Positions 46,117 through 58,366 are shown, counted from the first letter of the stretch. The stretch: DNA of 64,000 nt from Adiantum capillus-veneris (GCA_014529385.2 CM043943.1:99940355-100004354), one strand, 5' to 3'. Numbers and translations are program-made. The notes: generated by a model from the letters alone, not told the origin.

Positions 46117-47844
46117 ATGGAGAACCAACGCCAAATGTCTGGATATCCTCTTTTCTTTGGAGAGCCTAGAGAGGATGCAGAATTATTTCTAGCGAATTTC
46201 AAGATGTCTTGCCGTATCAAGAGGATAGTAACTCATCAAGAACGTGTAGAAATGTTTGAGGTGGTCCTTAGGAAAGATGCTAGTACTTGGTTTGACTCTT
46301 TGCCTGAGGAAGTTAAGGGGAATTACACAGAAGTTTTGAATCGTTTTAAGAGATACTTCTTTGATCCCCAAAACACTCAAAAACTATGGCAAGACATTGT
46401 TTCTCATAAGCAAAAAGACTTAGATGAGTACTACTTGTACAAGCAAGAGTTTCTACGTCTTTGGGCTCTATGGATACGAAATGTTGCTAACCCTGGTGAT
46501 GGTGCAGAATTTTTAAAGAAAGAGAGGTTCATAGCTGGAGTCTTTCCTGACCTTAAGGTAAAAGTTGAGGCGGGTGCACCTGCTACTTTTAATGCAGCTG
46601 AAACTAGGGCTGCTGAGAAGTATAGGAAACTCAAGTGCTTAAGGGGAGAGGTTCCAATAGAAGGTCTTAGACCCAAAGGTAAGTCACAAGCATCAACATC
46701 TAGGGAGCTTCTTGAGGTAACGGCTGAAGTGATTGAGAAGTTAAATGCATCTTTAAGCAGCCTCTCAGTTCACCTTGCATAAGCTGTAGGTCCAAAGGGA
46801 CAAGCAAAGAAGTCAGAAGAGAGAGAGCCACGAACTAGGAGAGTCTTGCAATCTTGGAATTGCGGAGAGTCTGGACATGGGATGTATAATTGTCCTTGGC
46901 CCCGTGGAGAGCCAGGGAGACCTAACTTGAATTACCCAGTCATGAATGCAGGAGAAGGAGCTGGTCAACAACCAAGGCCTCTACAAAGGCCAAATGGACC
47001 AAGACCACCTCCACAAGGAGTGGAAGGAGTTCCACCTTTGCCAGACCCAAACGTGCATGTGGTAGAGGTGACAAATTCAAGAGAGGTTGACATGGAAGCA
47101 AATGGCATTAACCGTGGCCGAGGGAAAGGTAAGGAGAAAGAAGGAGTTACATCACAAAGTGACCATGGACGAGAAAAGAAGGCAAAGGAGACCAAGGAAG
47201 CTAAGAGGACTCGACGTCATATCAACCTCCAAGACTTTCCTCTTGGACATGGAATGGCTCCATACAACCTGTTGGAAGACATGAGAGGTAAGGGTCCTGA
47301 TATCTCATGGCTTCAATTTCTTGCATTATGTCCACAAGTTAGGAGGGATTTAACAAGGGCAGTTAGCACTAGGAGAAAGGTAAAAGAGAGTGTGCCTGTT
47401 GTAAAAATTGCACAAGCTGAAATGAATGAGGACATTACACCGGTGCTAGACTGTTACATCAAAGGAAGATTGGTTAGGAAAGGTCTAGTGGATGGGGGTG
47501 CACAAATTTGCATCATGACAGAGGGACTCATGCAAAGACTAGGCATGCACATCCATGAGACACCTGAAATCAAAGTCAAGATGGCAAACAATAGCAAGGC
47601 TAGGTGTGTAGGCATTTGTAAAACTGTCTTTGTAGAGGCCTTTGGCATTAAGAAAGCGGTGGATTTTTATGTTATGTCGACCAAGGGAAGTGGTTATCCA
47701 TTTATCCTAGGAAGACCATGGCTAATGAAAATGCGAGCTTTGCAGGATTGGGAGAGTGGGAAATTAATTTGCAGGAATGACAATCATAAGAAGGTTGTCT
47801 TTGACATGAAGGAGCAACGCCAAGAGAAGCTCCATGAAGAATAA
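46117..47844 (+). pseudogene. Tat-like gag and protease of internal region 2
   Basis: The frame from ATG 46117 contains a gag domain: MSGYPLFFGEPREDAELFLA, STWFDSLPEEVKGNY, LNRFKRYFFDPQ, and KKERFIAGVFPDLK. TAA at 46780 interrupts it; the same frame resumes with a zinc-knuckle-like WNCGESGHGMYNC. The first Cys of the C-x2-C-x4-H-x4-C pattern reads Ser (TCT), so the knuckle is damaged. Then comes the Pro-rich linker seen in copy 1, and protease with VDGGAQICIM and ILGRPWL, ending at TAA 47842. Upstream 45549-46116 is leader with no gene. This is the only capsid-coding part of the dimer. Confidence 0.88.
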
Positions 47845-47856
47845 TCTCAAAGTGAG

Positions 47857-50250
47857 ATGGAAGAAGGTTGGACCGATAGCACTTCGGAAGAAGAAAGTAG
47901 CGGCAGCATTACTGAAGAGGAGTCTTCCATCGAAGTCATGGGGGTAAGGTTTAAGCCAGGCAACCAAGAGACCTCTTGTCAAGGCTTGGAGGAGGTAGGT
48001 CCTCAAGAGAACGAAGGTGTTCAAGATGAAGGGATGCTGGAAGGTATGCTATCAACAACACTTACAAAGGATGAAAGAGAGGAGTTCAAATGTGTGCTAA
48101 GGAAGTTTTCTAGGCTTTTTGCTAAAGACTACACCGACGTGCGTGGGGTAGATGTTGTTCAACACAAGATTGAGTTAAAGCCTGAGGCCACACCTAAAGC
48201 TCAGAAGCTACGAAGGCTAGGAGTTCTAAAGGAACAGGCTCTACTCAAGGAGGTAAGAAAGCTTCTAGCAGTAGGTTTCATTTATGCAGTGGAGAATTCA
48301 GAGTGGGTCTCTCCCGTTGTTGTCACTCCTAAGAAAAACGGAAAGTGGAGGGTGTGTGTGGATTACCGTCCACTCAATGAGGCAACAAAAAGAGATCACT
48401 TTTCCCTCCCATTCCAGGATGAGATACTAAATGAGGTAGCTGGTCATGAGAAGTACACTGTGTGCGATGGTTACTCAGGTTACTTTCAAATAGGGATTGC
48501 ATTGGAGGATCAATTGAAAACAACCTTTATCACTCCTTGGGGTTGTTATGCTTTTAGAGTCATGCCATTTGGTCTGACAAATGCTCCTGTAACCTTCCAA
48601 CGTTTCATGAATATGGTGTTTCAAGAATTCTTTGGAAAGTCAATTAGGGTGTTCATTGATGATTTCTGTATTTATAGCTCAAAATCATTGCATCTACAAA
48701 GGGTAGAAGAAGGTTTAAAGAAGCTCTACGACATGGGAGGTCAACTCAACCCCGACAAGTGCCATATAGGTGAGGATGAAGTAATCTTGCTTGGTCATAA
48801 AGTTTCTTACAAAGGCATTGAAGTGGATCCTTCAAAAGCAAAGGCTCTTATTGAGCTACCATCACCCAAGAGTCTTAAGGAGGTCATATCATTCATTCAA
48901 AAGGTGAAGTATATGTCACGCTTCATTCACTTAGCCTCGGAGTTACTTCACCCTTTGCAGAAGTTGACACAACAAGTAGAATTTGCATGGTCTGATGAGC
49001 TTGAAGAGTACTTTTGTAACATTAAAGCCATTTTGTCAGAGCTTCCAACACTCATGCCTCCTTGTTGGGAGTACACATTCTTTGTTAGCTCTAGTGCTGG
49101 GAAAGAAACAATTGGTGCAGTTTTGTTACAACAAGATCCCTACAGTACAAGGATGCGACCCATGTACTTTTCTAGTAGGGTCATGAATGCTTTGGAGAGA
49201 GACTACACAGAAGTAGAACTCATGATGCTTTCTCTATTGTTTGCGATAAGGAAGTTTAGATCCTACTTGCTCCCAAAACCTTTTGTAATCCTCACCACAG
49301 AGAATTTGTTCCCTTGGGTGTCATCTCAAATGAATCTTAGTACTAGGATCTCAAAGTGGATTATGGAGTTGCAAGAGTTTCAATACTCTTTCAAGGTAGA
49401 AGATAGTGTGGGTGCACAATTGGCAGGGATTTTCACTTATAGGGTGCATGAAAAGGAGATTAAGGTGCCTGAAGTAAAGACCCTACCATTGCCACCACCA
49501 AAAAGTATTGCTAATGCTTTTACCTTGTTCTTTGATGGAGCTTTTCGTCGAGCCACAGGAAAAGCAGGGGGAGGGCTAGTGTTGCTCAACCCAAGTGGAG
49601 AGGTGGTCATGAAAGAGAAGGTCAATCTACCAGGTTCAACTAGCAACAATGAAGCAGAATACGACACACTACTTCATGGTTTGAAGATGTGCATTGGCCA
49701 AGGGATAAAACGTCTCATGGTAAAGGGAGATGCACTTCTCATTGTTAAACAGATTTTAGGCATTTGGGCATGCAAGAATGAAAGCTTAAGGACAAAATTT
49801 CATGCCATTCGTAAGATGTTTAATCAGTTTGAAGAAGTGCAACTATATCATATTCCGAGGAAACAAAATGAAGATGCCGATTTACTTGCACAACAAGCAG
49901 TTACATGTGTTGAGAGAGAAGTGCAGGTCATCATGGTGGCAGCAGCTGTCAAGCAACCGAGATACCAGGGATTGGAGTCATTGGCTCCCATTATTGGCTA
50001 CATTCTGGAGGGTGAGTTTCCACAAGACTTCACCAAGGCTCAGAAGAGGAGACTCATGAAGAAGGCAAGTTTCTATCTCTTCCTAGAAGGCTCCCTCTAT
50101 CAAAAAGGGAAGGATAAAGTGTGCAGAAGAGTACCAACTATCGAGGAAATTCCAGCCATTCTAAAAGGTTTGCATGAAGAGGCATGTGGTGGTCATTTTG
50201 CCACTTGGAGCATCAACCTTGTAAGAAATCCACCTTTTCTTACCTCTTAA
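47857..50250 (+). pseudogene. Tat-like pol of internal region 2, truncated before integrase
   Basis: This 797-codon frame matches the other pol nearly residue for residue through reverse transcriptase (FIDD), the first RNase H and the second RNase H. It reaches the start of the integrase zinc region (HEEACGGHFA) at about 50202, where it jumps into LTR sequence; the last 17 codons are read from LTR3. Integrase is therefore missing. Differences from copy 1 are scattered substitutions, a few per cent. Confidence 0.93.
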
Positions 50251-51449
50251 GAGTTTTTCTTCCTTATTTGTATCCTACATGGATACTCCCATTGTAAATA
50301 TCCAATTCCATTTGTAAATTAATACTAACTCTACTAACACTAACCCACTATGAAAAGTCCTATCACCTCCATTTCTCTCCTCTCTCTTTCCCCACCAACT
50401 TCTTGATAATTCCAAGCAAAAGAAATTAGATAAATTGATGAAAATCTAACCCAACCATGGTTAGAGGAGTAACCCTAGCCTTCAAAATTGCTATAAAAGG
50501 AGGGTGTAGCTAGCACAAAAAGGAGAGCCATAAGCAAGAGCACTATGCTATAGCTTGAGAAGCCAAGCTCAACCTCTCTAGAAGGAGCTCTTGAGTGGAA
50601 GCTCATTGTCTTATCCATGTGCATGTGTTGTAATAGGGGATTAGCAAGGGAACTCTATGCCATTGTAAGAGAGAGAGTGATCATTCAATTGAGAGTAGGA
50701 AATCTATCATTTCTCCTACTAGTGTAAGCCCAACATTTGTTGAATCAAGGAGGGTGGATTTGGACTAAGCTTGGATACTTTGTCTCCCTTCCAACGTGAA
50801 GTAATGGACAACAATGATGCGTAAGTGTCTTGGTGTTTTTTGTTAAGTTCTTGATAGCTTGTCTCTGGTGTTGTCATCAATCTAGCCATAAATCCCACAT
50901 ACTGTAAGAGGGCGACAGGGTGGAGAGGACTCCCCTGGCCTTAAGACAGTGATTGAGGTGGCTTTTCTTGTGATGTGTTGTGGTGAAATTTACGCAAGCT
51001 ATGTTGAACAAATACTAATCTCACTTTGAATTGTCATGACAGATTTGTAAGAAGGCATTAGTGCATCAAGCACCCCTTTCCCCCTTCTCTCTCTTTCTTA
51101 CATATATATATTTATGTTTGCTTGATCATTAACGATACGCTTCAAAGCAGCCCGAGCACCATTTTTCTCTCTCTCTCTCTCTCTCTCGTGTGTTAGTGTG
51201 TGAGAGTGTTCCATTGGTGTTAGGGTTAGTGTAAATTCCATGCTTGTTTGTGGGTTTCTCTAATGATTCTCCTCTTTTGCGTCCTAGTTCGCTCTTAAAC
51301 TAGGTGGTGCCCCTTGTGTAGTTGGGATTTGGCTGGGGGTTTGTTGTTTTGGTTTGTGTTGTGTTGTGCCCCAGCCCCATTGAGCAGCACGGGAGCCTTG
51401 AAGGGTGTCTAGAGGTTGCTCTTCTTGTTGCCCGCCCCGGACCGCCTCA
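50203..51449 (+). repeat. Truncated LTR3 of the Tat-like dimer
   Basis: Aligns with 44278-45530 of LTR2 and ends GGACCGCCTCA before the ATAT duplication. The first 1,402 bp of the LTR and the integrase half of internal region 2 are deleted together. Junction bases CA are shared by both parent sequences. Confidence 0.9.
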
Positions 51450-52772
51450 ATATTAAGAATATCTAGGTGTTAAGGTTCACCACTTGTCCAACCTATAAGG
51501 CTATATCGTAAAGGGTATTCTTTCTCACCACTTGGAATGACCATGATAGGTTTTATATGGGTGTTTAGTTCCAAGCTCCACCACTTGTCCAAGCTAACTC
51601 TATTGAAACATAGAGAGAAGCAAAGATCCACCGCTTGTCCAAGCTAGGGTCCATTGAAACATGAAGAGAAGGATGCTCCTCCTTTTGTCCAAGATAGGCT
51701 CCATTGAAACATGAAGAGAAGGAAGTTTCACCATGTCTCCAAGATGGTAGGCTCCATTGAAATACCTTAAACCCATGATATTTTGTACATGGAGGGTTTA
51801 CATTCAAGGTCCACCACTTGTTCAACCTATTATCCTTAGTAGCATGAGTGGTTTGGTCTCAAGGTTCACCACTTTTCCACTCTATGTCATTATATTAAGA
51901 AGATCTGGGTGTTAAGGTCCACCACTTGTCCAACCTATAAGGCCGTATCTTAAATGGTATTCTTTCCCACCACTTGGAATGCACATGATAGGTTTTACAT
52001 AAGGGTTTGGTTCCAAGGCCCACCACTTGTCCAATCTAACTCCATTGAAACATAGAGAGAAGCAAAGATCCACCACTTGCCCAATCTACGGTCCATTGAA
52101 ACATGGAGAAAAGAATGCTCCACCATTTGTCCAAGATAGGTTCCATTAAAACATGAAGAGAAACAAGCTGCACCATGTCTCCAAGATGCTAAGCTCCATT
52201 GAAATACTTTAAAGCCATGATATTTTGTACATGGGGGGTTTACATTCAAGGTCTACAACTTGTCCAACCTATTATCCCTAGTAGCATGAGTGGTTTGGTC
52301 TCAAGATTCATCACATTTCAACTCTATGTCATTATATTAAGAAGATGTAGTGGTTAAGGTCCACCACTTGTCCAACCTATAAGGCTATATGTTAAAGGGT
52401 ATTATTTATAACCACTTGGAATGACCATGATGGGTTTTACATGGGGGTTTGGTTCCAAGGTCCACATCCTGTCCAAGCTAACTCTATTGAAACATAGAGA
52501 GAAGCAAAGGTCCACCACTTATCCGAGCTAGGCTCCATTGAAACATGGAGAGAAGGATGCTCCACCATTTGTCCAAGATAGGCTCCATTGAAACATGAAG
52601 AGAAGCAAGCTGCACCATGTCTTCGAGATGGTAGGCTCCATTGAAATACCTTAAACCCATGATATTTTGCACATGGGGGGTTTAAATTGAAGGTCCACCG
52701 CTTGTGCAACCTATTATTCCTAGTAGCATGAGTGGTCTGGTCTCAAGATTCACCACTTTTCCACTCTATGTC
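51450..52772 (-). repeat. Box satellite, reverse array between the two insertions
   Basis: Three monomers of 442-445 bp; the landmark near ATGATAGGTTTTACATGG falls at about 51540, 51985 and 52427. Frames reading MNVNPPCTKYHGFKVFQWS on the minus strand repeat with the monomer. The array ends ...CTCTATGTC at the LARD insertion. Confidence 0.95.
52768..52772. other. Left target duplication of the 10.5-kb LTR element
   Basis: ATGTC here is repeated at 63291-63295. Joining the flanks restores CTCTATGTCATTATAT, the satellite sequence found in intact monomers. Confidence 0.9.
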
Positions 52773-53521
52773 TGGTACAGTCGGAAGCGTAGAGTGCCCT
52801 GGGTGAAAGCATGAATAGGTGGAATGATATTTAAGCTATTAGATAGCATATCACAAAAACAATCTTGTGGAAAAAAGAATACAAACTAAATAAAATTTAT
52901 AAGTGATTTCACTTCTACATTTTATTCTTTAAGAGCTATCCATTGACATATATCATGATAGAAATTCTATGTGAATTCATGTCTAATTGTAGGCCAAAGT
53001 TTTTGATAGTAGGTGTCCATGGACACAGCTATTTGAGCCACCATTCCGTGATTTCACCCCCCTGCAAAATACTCAAAATAGCACATAGCAAGACATAAAC
53101 GAATAAATCTATGTACCTATCGACTCGCACAAATCCATAATAGAGCACAATACGAATAGAGAGAGACAGAGAGAGAGAGAGATTGAGAGAGCACATGCAG
53201 GCGCACCTCCTAGAGCAGAGTGCTACGCTGGCACGACGAGAGACAATAGAGGAGAGATGAGAAGAGCAACGCAAACACTGAGTGCAATCTCCCTCAGTGC
53301 AAGAGTGACCATTTCCCTCTTGCAGGTATTTCATATATAGATTTCTTCAATGGTCAATGTGAGTACAAACTGGCCGGTCGGTCATAAATGGCCAAAGCTC
53401 ATAAAATAACACTTGAATAATAAATTATAAAATATAATATCCTTTTGAGATCCTTTCACATAACCCTTAGCCTTTTCCACCCGTCAACTGCATTAAACAA
53501 TAAAATATCAATTCCATAACA
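52773..53521 (-). repeat. 3' LTR (element orientation) of the LARD-like element
   Basis: 749 bp, plus-strand ends TGGTACAGTCGG and ATTCCATAACA. It contains about 250 bp (52800-53051) that the other LTR lacks; short CCCT words at both edges suggest a deletion in the other copy. A minus-strand TATA box (CTATATATGA) is at 53331-53340. Confidence 0.88.
53331..53340 (-). promoter_or_regulatory. LTR TATA box, minus strand
   Basis: CTATATATGA on the minus strand, with the equivalent TCTATAAATG at 63101-63110 in the other LTR. The 5' LTR copy on the right would drive the element. Confidence 0.6.
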
Positions 53522-56520
53522 TACCTCTCTGTTGGAAAGAAACTATCCTTAGTTGCGAAGATAAAAATCTGCAAACAATACTTGTCAAAAATAGTGATTA
53601 GTATGTTGTGTCAAAAACATCACATAATAAAAGAAAAATTTATGAAACTAAACAACATTAGCTTATGCCTGGCACATCATCAACATACTACCTATTCTAG
53701 TGTCCCATATCACTAGAATAAGCAGTATATGTCATACCCTGATGAATCAGGATATCATTGGTCACACTCATCATTGTATAAATCAATTCTCATCAATCTC
53801 AAAGTTCACTTCCATAAATATTGTCACGACAGAAAATCAACATATATCAATTTCAAATCCTGCTCCAAATCCAAATCCAAAATATCTTTCATTTTCTATA
53901 CCCAGGTGACAAAATCATACCAGTTGTGCAGTAGTGGCCAGCCATTGCATCATGATTTTGTGATTGGTGTTGCCTAAATCGGCGAATCTACACCAATAAG
54001 ACGTGCTGCCTAAATCAGCGAATCTGCATTTCGTATAAGTTTAAAAATCATGAATCTGCAATTTATCAATGTGCTGCATAAATCGGCGGATGTGCACCAA
54101 GATGAGTATCTACAGATTGCCTAAATCGGCGAATCTGTGTGTCCATGACCAATGGACTAGGCTAGGCATAAAAATATAACATTTATGACATGTGTGAGAT
54201 CAATTTGGAGCATAATGGAGGAGGAGGGTACTTACAAATTGTTGTTCATGAATCCAAATTATCTTACTTGATGTGAGTAGCTATAGAGCTTAATGACAAA
54301 TCATGTCAACCAAAATTTCATTCAATGTAAGTAGGAGCCAAGATGTGAGAAGTGTTTGATGTCATAGTGTATAGAACAATTCACACAAACAAAATATGAA
54401 GAGAGTGGTGATGTATTCGATGGACATACCTGGAGGGTACGTTGCAGCTGAAAACGTATGTACCTGTGTGTGCATGTAGAGAGAGCTGTGTTGTCTTTTT
54501 TGAATGGAATTAGTAAACACATCAAGGCATACTATGACACAATCTTGTATGAGAGAATCAGTATACTCAACCAAGTTGTAATGTATAGATTAGTTTAGAT
54601 ATTTGATTGATAACAAGAAAGGAAGGTATCAGAGAATCTAATAGAACATGGCTAGTATATTATGAGGGAACACCAAAGCCGAGTGCATATTCTCGAGCGA
54701 TACGAAACCCGAGCGAGTTTTTAGTGTCAATATTATCAAATGCTATCACATAATACCCAATGAAATTTATGGGCCCTCGATTTCAAGGGAAGGTTGAGGG
54801 CTATTGGGGGCATGAAGAACATAACACGGTTTCTGCCAAAAGGACATATTTTGCAACCAAAAACAAAATGTACTCCTAACATGTAGACATACCTTGATGA
54901 AATCTGATTGAACATCCAAAGGAAAATATATTACCGATGATAGGTTTGTATCTTGAAAAACAACCTGTGTCTTAACATCCACCATGAGCTCAATCATGCT
55001 ATTGTCAGACAAAACTATCATTTTATTACCTTGCTTGGAACTCTAAACACTTTGAGGTGCTTGTTCAGGGCTTCCTGAGAGAGAAACAGTGTGCGCTAGA
55101 GAAAAAAAATTGTCCATATTCCACTAATAATCTTTTTACTAAAAATAGGCTTGTGTACTATCGTGGTTTTGCAATCAATTTTGTTTCCTTTGTATTGTGC
55201 ATCAAAATTATTTTCTTGGCACCTAGTCGCTAGAGATAGAGGAAAAATGCAAGGAACTTCAACGTCTATGTGCAAATCGTCTAATCCCTATGACTCGATC
55301 TTGTTGAATACTTGAGCAATTGGCTTTTTGAAAGTTAATGCAACACTCGTTTTCTTTAAAATGCTAGGCAATTTTTCTATAGTAATAGAACATGATCCAG
55401 TACTATTTTTTGAGTTTTTTGAGCAAGTTGAAGAAGTCATTTCTCACTCAAAGTGGTCGTACATGGGGTTTGAAATGAACCCCTACATTACCCACCATAA
55501 CTTTAGGGGGCTGCCGCCACCCCCTCGCGTGCACATTGACGCTCCATTGTATTGCCAGTGCAACATATACGTGAGACTTCCACCGTGAGCTCTCTTGCAT
55601 ACATTAACAAAGACGCCGACCCTGCAGGAAGCATGTCGTAGATTGATAACCACATCCTTGTGCCCTACTTTTGCTAGCTGATGTTGCCAGTATATTCTAC
55701 CTAACACGTAGGATTTTAATGGACACAACGTCCAGTTTGGATGTCATGTGTGGAGCCTTTCAATTAGCTCTCACAAAGACTTCCAAGTTTTAATGGCATC
55801 TTGTAGACTATCTGACCCTCACTATCTCTAAAGTTTGGTAAGATAATTATTACTCATCCACCTTCCAAACAATGTGCTAATCCGTGGCTATGACGTTCGA
55901 ACCGTGACTAATTTTAAAAAGAGTTATTATTAGGTTATTAATATTATTATTATGACAGAGTGGCAAGGCTTGATGTATTTTTTACTTATGCTCATGATAG
56001 GGGAAATGCACGTAGTGAAGTCGAGGGCCACGACCAGCACAAGCGACCATGCATGATAGCTACCTTAATCATTGTATATCCTACATTTAGCTACCTTTGC
56101 AATCGAGCTACCCAATCTTTCATTGTAGCCCAGCAAAGGAAGAATAGCACAACACTTGGCATTCGAGAGCTATCGTCAGCTCTCTTCTCGCAAGGTTGGT
56201 GGATTCAGTTACATGAAAAATATTTCCTTTCCTACCTACTTTGGGCCCTTGGAGGAGATGCACAATGAACCTACTGGTTGCTGCATGTTTTTATTTAATA
56301 TGGAATTTTCCATTTCATTTTATGGACCTTCCCCCCGCCCTCCCCCACAACAAAAAATTAGTCCCCGACTCAAGCAAGCAGAAGAAATTTTGTTGTGTTG
56401 CACTAAAGGGGCCGGGCTTGATGCCTCCAGTACACAGATCGTGCTATTCGACGTGGGTTTTCTACAGTTCATATCTTACAAACTACACAAACATAAACCA
56501 AAGCAACAAATTTTTATATC
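53522..56520. other. LARD interior, left part: no recognisable gene
   Basis: Frames are at most about 100 codons and unfamiliar. At 53971-54140 the phrase TGCCTAAATCGGCGAATCTG occurs four times with irregular spacing (near 53971, 54007, 54074 and 54118). Just right of the LTR the minus strand reads AACAGAGAGGTA, a plausible polypurine tract. Confidence 0.55.

Positions 56521-56523
<3 letters not shown>

Positions 56524-56582
<59 letters not shown>
56524..56582 (+). repeat. (AT)n microsatellite
   Basis: Nearly 60 bp of pure AT dinucleotide repeat, with a shorter ATAT stretch near 56617-56632. Confidence 0.98.
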
Positions 56583-56584
<2 letters not shown>

Positions 56585-56655
56585 AAATGGGCATCTGAAG
56601 CAAATTTTTGTCACAATATACATATATATAAATATAAAGAAATCCGTGCCTCTCA

Positions 56656-56711
56656 AAAAAACCCACAAAAATCAGTCCGCGTTAACGCGGACTGATTTTT
56701 GTGGGTTTTTT
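56656..56711. repeat. Perfect 56-bp palindrome
   Basis: The two 28-nt halves are exact reverse complements with no loop, centred on GTTAAC at 56683/56684. The half-site ends in ATCAGTCCGCG, shared with the palindrome at 57228-57295. Confidence 0.97.
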
Positions 56712-57227
56712 GGGGGGCATGGACTATGGTGTACGCATCCAAGAACGACGCCACCCTTATATTTGCCTTCGTCCTGCACTTGGTTGGCTCCCCCTTCTCT
56801 GCTCCAAGCCCATAATGTTGTTGCAGCTTGGTGCAATTGGCCCTCCATGAGTCTCTCGTTAGAAGGTAGTAGCATTGAGCACTCATCCTCTCTCCGACGT
56901 CATTGGGTTTGGGAATGCCTGTTGTGCATGCGTAGCCAATGGTTGAGCTACTGGTTGGTGACAGCGGCCTTATGACCCTAGTTGATTGGAAAATCTGCAT
57001 GAACTACCTAGCCCCCATGTTCTTCTACCACCATTTTTCCAGGGGATGGGCCACCTCTCCAATACTCTCCACCTACCATCACCTACACCACCACCACTGC
57101 TGTCGTGTTCATCATGAAACTCGAAAGGCTTCCAAAGGCTTGTGTGGCAATGTGCTCGTTTTATTTACAAGCTGGGTGGCAGAAAAAGCAAGAGCGAGAT
57201 AAATAATATTGGTGATGTTTCATGCAA
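56712..57227. other. Segment between two palindromes, no gene seen
   Basis: Open frames on both strands are under 120 codons and include palindrome sequence. No motif is recognised. A single element bounded by the two palindromes is possible. Confidence 0.4.
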
Positions 57228-57295
57228 ATCACCCTCCCCAAAAGCCCCTAAAATCAGTACGCGGACTGATTTTAGGGGCTTTTGGGGAGGGTGAT
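57228..57295. repeat. Palindrome with perfect 31-nt arms and a 6-nt loop
   Basis: Arms 57228-57258 and 57265-57295 are exact reverse complements; the loop is ACGCGG. The inner part (ATCAGT.CGCGGACTGAT) is nearly identical to the centre of the 56656-56711 palindrome, while the outer part differs (CCCCTAAAA for CCCACAAAAA). Confidence 0.97.
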
Positions 57296-58220
57296 CTTCT
57301 CTCCATTAATTCTCTAAAAAGACGAAAAGATTAGTTTGCGGATATGTTGGGTTTTTGGGAGGGTAATTGAATGGAAGGCAGACCCAAGCTTGGAATGGAG
57401 AGCAAGGGTGGCCTCTACAGTTCCGATCCTGGAAGAAGCTCTATATATGAACCCTCAACTTTTGGAATCCCAGCTAATGTATGTACTCCGTCAGTTTGAA
57501 GCAGGTAATGGACCCTTCTTGCTGCAAGGGTGTACTCCTATTCTTACTCCAGTTTATCTTCAGCTAGAATGTCTCCCTTTCGTCAAACCAGATTGGGTCA
57601 TAGTCTTGCAACATGTTAAGGGATTTTTGAGCTTGCAGCTGAGTAGAGGTGCGACAGAGTACAAGTCTCATGCATGGTGAGTTTTCTTCAGCTTTTGGTC
57701 AAAGTTCTACCATGCCTAGTCCCAATGTACAAGAGTTACGAAATTAGGTGAGGCAGACTCCAAGGGGGAGCATCTTCACAACCATGAAGGTAATGCCCCT
57801 AAGAATCCTTTTTTTTTTTTTGGGTTTTTGCGTGCAGGAAATAGAATGAATGGGGCATCGCACAAGCTGGTGGCATCACATGGAAAGGCACACCAACATT
57901 AACAACAGAAAAGAGGATGGTATCCTTAGTGGCTGGCATTCATGAGGGAGGGGGAGGTGAGGACTAGCGTAGAGTTGAAAGGGGCATCATCATCAAGGTT
58001 GTTGCAGTGGACCAAACACACATTGATGTTGCGGCATACACCTCATAGAGCCACAAAAAGGCTGTAGAGCCATAGTTCAGATTCACATCAACCACTTGTC
58101 CCCATCCACACTGAGCTTGAATCCAAAGAGCGTTCGGAGTTTCTGGGTAAGTGAGGCAGCATCCCCCCTATCCAAAATGTTGCTCGCACAAGATTTCGGA
58201 CATTGTGGCTTACCTCAACT
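57296..58220. other. LARD interior: no recognisable gene
   Basis: The longest plus-strand frame (57336-57680, 114 codons) has ordinary composition but no motif I know. Near 57330-57365 a weak third copy of the palindrome half-site (GATTAGTTTGCGG then GGGTTTTTGGGAGGG) is visible. Confidence 0.45.
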
Positions 58221-58366
58221 TCATGAGCTTTTGTGAGGGACGCGCCGCATACCTAGCTAGGTATGATTGGGGGTAGGGGACTGCCGGCCTGGTGGGGGGG
58301 GCGGGGGTCCCCTGCCCCAATCGTACCTAGCTAGGTATGCAGTGCCTCTTGAGCATAAGCTCATGA
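58221..58366. repeat. Foldback inverted repeat with GC-rich loop
   Basis: Inner arms 58247-58281 and 58307-58340 pair almost completely (GCATACCTAGCTAGGTA and its complement, then GGGG-rich stretches). Weaker pairing extends outward to TCATGAGCTT at 58221 and its complement ending at 58366. The loop (about 58282-58306) is a G-rich run. Confidence 0.92.

Larger units (their letters stand above)
38359..51449 (+). mobile_element. Tandem dimer of a Tat-like Ty3/gypsy retrotransposon
   Basis: The order is truncated LTR1 (38359-38475), internal region 1 (38476-42875), full LTR2 (42876-45530), internal region 2 (45531-50202), truncated LTR3 (50203-51449). Outer flanks carry ATAT at 38355-38358 and 51450-51453, and removing the dimer restores the satellite. 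Internal 1 lacks the primer site and gag N-terminus; internal 2 lacks the integrase half of pol. Tat affinity is inferred from an extra RNase H domain between the first RNase H and integrase. Both pol copies read in one frame with shared stop positions, so the units are close relatives. Confidence 0.93.

Noticed and set aside
56241-56975. A 244-codon plus-strand frame in the LARD
   Set aside because: It runs through the (AT)n microsatellite and the perfect palindrome and shows no motif; the length is a repeat effect.
56656-57295. Palindromes as bacterial-type terminators
   Set aside because: The context is a plant LTR element with no operon; the arms are far longer than such terminators and lack the usual role here.
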